From contig JANBRJ010000027.1 in the NCBI GenBank assembly GCA_027577595.1, forward strand, positions 114,222 to 178,221: 64,000 nt of DNA, written 5' to 3'. The position numbers were made by a program, and so were the translations under genes. Under the pieces are notes generated by a model that made no database searches, was not told where the DNA came from, and saw only the letters and a list, made by a program, of their open reading frames with translations. Below, one piece after another: positions 61,181 through 64,000 of this stretch. The DNA is from Coemansia sp. RSA 487 (Eukaryota > Kickxellomycota > Kickxellomycetes > Kickxellales > Kickxellaceae). The stretch's first letter is position 1. Every line of letters begins with the position of its first letter.

Positions 61181-62190
61181 AACGGACTATATTTCTACAA
61201 AATACTGCTGGCTACCAATAGAGTTCTGGGTGAACGACGACGGCAGTTCCGAGGTCAAGTCGTACATCAACAACCTGCATCCAGTTCGTCACAAGGAATT
61301 TTATCCGACTGTCGCCAAGGTGTTTAGCAAGTTTGTGCCGCTGCTCGAGCAAGTTGTGACTGATCTTATTCACCTGCGATCACTAAGGGCTGGTACAAAA
61401 TCTGGAAAAATTTACAAGTCGGATGTACCCTCCACCTGACAATTATGACGATCCAGACTTTTGACGAGATCTGGGAGGCATAGGAAAAAGCACGAGTGTT
61501 CGTTCCGCCTCAGCCAGAGCCGCTTGTTACTCCAGATCAGCCCACAAAACCATGTAGTCTATGTGGCGGAAAGCTGCAGGCCATATTTAATATGAGCAAC
61601 ATCGAATTGACACCCGATAATCCTGAATACAAAGGTGGTAGCTGGCACGTAGAAGCAATGGCCAATGAGCGCATCATTGCTACTGGTACCTATTAATATG
61701 GTGTCAAAAAACATCACGGATAGCAGTCTGGCGTTTAGGGAGAACATAGATGGGAGGACCAGTTATCAGCAGGATGACGCTGAAGCCATCAGAAAAGTGT
61801 ATGGGTTGACTGACGACAATGAAACATGGATTATTCAGAATGCAGGCCAAGTAAAGACCGGACAGGATAGGTGTATCGTGTTTCCTAGCATTTATCGGCA
61901 CAAGGTCGGCGGATTCAAGCTGGCTGACCCGACCAAATCGGAATATCGCAAGATCTTTGCCTTTCTTTTTCATCGATCCATCGACTAGGATCCCATCGAC
62001 TGAGACTGTGCCGCCGCAGCAACAGGACTGATGGACAGAGACATTTTCCACTAGAAATCCTGTTTGAAAGCTGCCTAACTCGGTCCAAAGCATTATTTAC
62101 GACAATGTGCCTTTCCCAATTAGTCTTGACGAAACCAAGCAAATTCTTTTAGATTTAATGTCTGAACGCTCAATAAGGAATGAAAGTGCA
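61180..62190 (+). pseudogene. DUF4246-family gene, 5'-truncated, frameshifted and nonsense-mutated
   Basis: Conserved DUF4246 landmarks occur in order but in different frames. First KYCWLPIEFWV with SYINNLHPVRHKEFYP and FSKFVPLLEQVVTDL (about 61195-61440). Then, in another frame, CSLCGGKLQAIFNMSNIELT and GGSWHVEAMANERIIATG (61496-61697, ends in TAA). Back in the first frame, SSLAFRENIDG, AIRKVYGLTDDNETW, GQVKTGQDRCIVFPS and HKVGGFKLADPTKSEYRK (61698-61988, ends TAG). Then the third frame gives VPPQQQ and the C-terminal PISLDETKQILLDLMSERS. DUF4246 proteins are fungal proteins with a dioxygenase-like HxE...H arrangement; the His-Val-Glu and IYRH residues are still visible. The N-terminal half is absent. 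Confidence 0.85.
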
Positions 62191-63124
62191 AGTGATTCTC
62201 TATTTTGCCTCTATTCTCTTTGCGCGAGCACTAAATAGCTATTTTCTTTTAATCCAACATTGCGGTTTTGAGCATGCTTTTGGGTATATCCATTTAATTG
62301 AACACAAGCCAATTTAATAAAACATACATGTGGGTTTATTAACTTTCCGTCGGTCTGCTAAAGATATGAAAACAGAACTCAACTAACTGCGTAATACACA
62401 ATTGTAATCTTATTTTGAACTACATTTCCCAATAAGGAGTATGATGGTTTATTGTCATTGTATTCAAATAATTTCTTATTGTTGAACTTTTATCGTTAGT
62501 GGAAAAGAACATCACAATGAATGATGTATTTTGCTATTCAAGTCGTCTCATAGACTCGTGCTGACACATCAATTAGCAACACAATAAGGACAATGTTTCA
62601 TTTATCAAGTGACAATATGCACAAACTTCTAAATGAAAAACAGGCATGCACAGGTTGTATTTGGTATTGGGAAAAAACAATGGAAAAGAGAAACATACTC
62701 CTGAGAATTTTAAAATTGTTGGCTTTGAATACCGCAATATCGCCAATTCTTTTGAATGCTATTTCTTACATAATGGTTCCACATGAACAAAAAATATGCA
62801 CCTGATGTGTCATTCACCACACCTTTCGGAAAACAGGAACAAAAAAAGCACGTCCAGTCCTGAGTGAAAAAGTCCTATTGCAGACACCATTGACAAGTAG
62901 CGCCACCTGTTATCCGCTTTATTCCGTGTGCAAAAATAGGAGCATATATTTCTAACCATCCATTGGTCAAGTATAAAAGAAAACGAACTGCCTACAATGT
63001 TAAAAGTCAATAAAACTCTACTTTTTTACAACTATTTCTCATTTACAATTTTTCACTCATTTGCACCTAATTATAATCCTTGGATTATTGGATAGTTATT
63101 ATCACTCTTTTGCTGCTTCTACAG
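62191..63124. other. AT-rich intergenic, no gene called
   Basis: Frames at 62593-62805 (70 codons; one CxxC) and 62810-63010 (minus strand, 66 codons) are short and lack homology. A polyadenylation-like region follows the DUF4246 pseudogene. Confidence 0.4.
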
Positions 63125-63337
63125 ATGTGTCACTTTGAATGCATGTACTGTGGAAAATATGATTCTTTTTTGTGTAGCAACAGATTGAGAAGAGAATCTT
63201 GTCAAAATGAAATACGTAATCAGATCCTATGTTGCACAGAATGCAATGGCAGCAGGCTGAAAGAAGCAGAGCGTGCAAGAAGAGACGCAAGGCGCAACAA
63301 CAGCAACTACAATAGTCAGAGACCATTTCATGTGTAG
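63125..63337 (+). CDS. 70-residue Cys-rich mini protein
   Basis: From ATG at 63125 (the frame also runs upstream to a TTG, but the upstream residues are non-coding-like). It reads MCHFECMYCGKYDSFLCSNR, then RESCQNEIRNQILCCTECNG and a basic helix LKEAERARRDARRNN. Two CxxC pairs (CMYC, CTEC, the latter preceded by another Cys) with single Cys between them resemble the layout of the 59-residue protein at 60411-60722. The ATG follows a TTCTACAG sequence that could also be an acceptor of an upstream exon. Function unknown. Confidence 0.5.
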   Translation: MCHFECMYCGKYDSFLCSNRLRRESCQNEIRNQILCCTECNGSRLKEAERARRDARRNNSNYNSQRPFHV

Positions 63338-64000
63338 TTATCATGTTTATTTACTTTGGCAGTATTAAATAACAGCATTTTCATCGTTATTCTCCCGTTG
63401 GTTAGGTATAAACATGTAAACTGTGTTAATTTAAAGTTGTCTGATGGTATTCACACTTTATGTGTGAATCACTTCGTAAGCTATCACATATTCACGATTT
63501 TAATTGAAGAAAAAAGGTAATTAACACTAGTAATCATCACAGATCAAGTAGAAAGCGTTTTGTAGCCATTGAACCTACAGCAAAAGCACTTTGTAAAAAA
63601 AAGAACCGTTTTATAAAGTCTGCTGTGGTGTTGTGATTTACAGCAGAGGAAACACAAGCAAGGGAAGAATGCAAACGATTATAAAAAGGATAATAAAATT
63701 AGAGACGTTTCGCATTTGTATTTTTATTGTTTCCTTCGTTATCACATACCTTATATTTGTCTCCAGCTAAATCACACAAATAGACACCAATGGGATTGTA
63801 GACAGGTTTTCCTCGATATTGATATCCAAGGATGTGGACAAATTACCATTGGCCACTTCGAATCTGAAACAGATTGCCATTTTTGTGTCAGCGACTGGTA
63901 GCGCTGGGGAAACTAACATGACCTCCAATCTGAAGTTGTATGATAACAAGGAAGTAGAGATGCCTGCCACACTAGCTTTGTGCTTGTCTCATTGCAGCAA
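63338..64000. other. AT-rich 3' end of window
   Basis: An 8-bp hairpin (ATTCACAC...GTGTGAAT at about 63449-63469). A minus-strand frame is open from a TGA at about 63989 to 63767 (SLLSYNFRLEVMLVSPALPV, KMAICFRFEVANGNLS); it is coding-like but may be part of a gene lying outside the window. No call made. Confidence 0.35.

Noticed and set aside
1-64000. rRNA, tRNA, snRNA, CRISPR, prophage, biosynthetic clusters
   Set aside because: Looked for characteristic conserved sequences and arrays on both strands and saw none; absence of small RNA genes cannot be proven by eye.

Overview
The window looks like a nuclear contig from an early-diverging filamentous ('zygomycete') fungus. A Kickxellomycotina/Coemansia-like genome is my best guess, but this is an inference from overall style: compact, mostly intron-poor genes, a GH37 trehalase, GT15 mannosyltransferase, class IV-type chitin synthase, several fast-evolving F-box-like proteins and many small Cys-rich ORFs. 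No rRNA, tRNA, CRISPR or bacterial-type operon was seen. About twenty conserved eukaryotic genes are recognisable, and four gene models have introns or possible introns that single-frame ORF calling misses.

Layout. 0-9.7 kb: 3' end of a trehalase (+), a GPI-type secreted protein (+), an SLC35F-type transporter (-), an F-box-like protein (-), a BolA protein (+), a cytochrome b5 reductase carrying an N-terminal OXLD1-type Cys domain (+), and a UPF0014/FetB-like membrane protein (+). 9.7-11.1 kb: a wrecked transposon with inverted transposase-like fragments. 11.1-24.7 kb: splicing factor Clf1/Crooked neck (+), a 7TM receptor-like protein with very long polar loops (+), a four-exon gene for a membrane-anchored low-complexity protein (-), mitoribosomal uL15m (-), and a GT15 mannosyltransferase (-). 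24.7-28 kb is a 3.4 kb gene-poor stretch ahead of a C2H2 transcription factor (+). 29.5-42.2 kb is the densest housekeeping block: FCF1/UTP24 (-), bL31m (+), EME1 (-), REX4 (+, with a 9-nt first exon), a mini C2H2 protein (-), RPA1 (-), a six-cysteine secreted peptide (+) and TTI1 (-).

42.2-50.2 kb is visibly AT-richer and accessory in character: interrupted small ORFs, a second F-box-like gene, a multi-SANT protein, a possible integrase remnant, a 71-bp CT microsatellite and a small coiled-coil protein. 50.9-59.6 kb returns to GC-rich coding with a NAPE-PLD/FMP30-type hydrolase and a 1458-aa chitin synthase preceded by about 3 kb of leader/promoter. 59.6-64 kb is AT-rich again and is a gene graveyard: a broken DUF4246 gene, further interrupted coding-like segments, a perfect 16-bp hairpin, and two previously uncalled-looking 59- and 70-residue Cys4-type mini proteins that share a layout.

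Functional themes: cell wall and secretion (chitin synthase, GT15, trehalase, GPI protein), DNA repair/replication and checkpoint (RPA1, EME1, TTI1), ribosome biogenesis (FCF1, REX4), mitochondrial translation and Fe-S or redox (uL15m, bL31m, BolA, CYB5R-like). These are scattered housekeeping genes; I see no biosynthetic cluster. The most novel material is the small cysteine-rich and interrupted ORFs in the AT-rich compartments.
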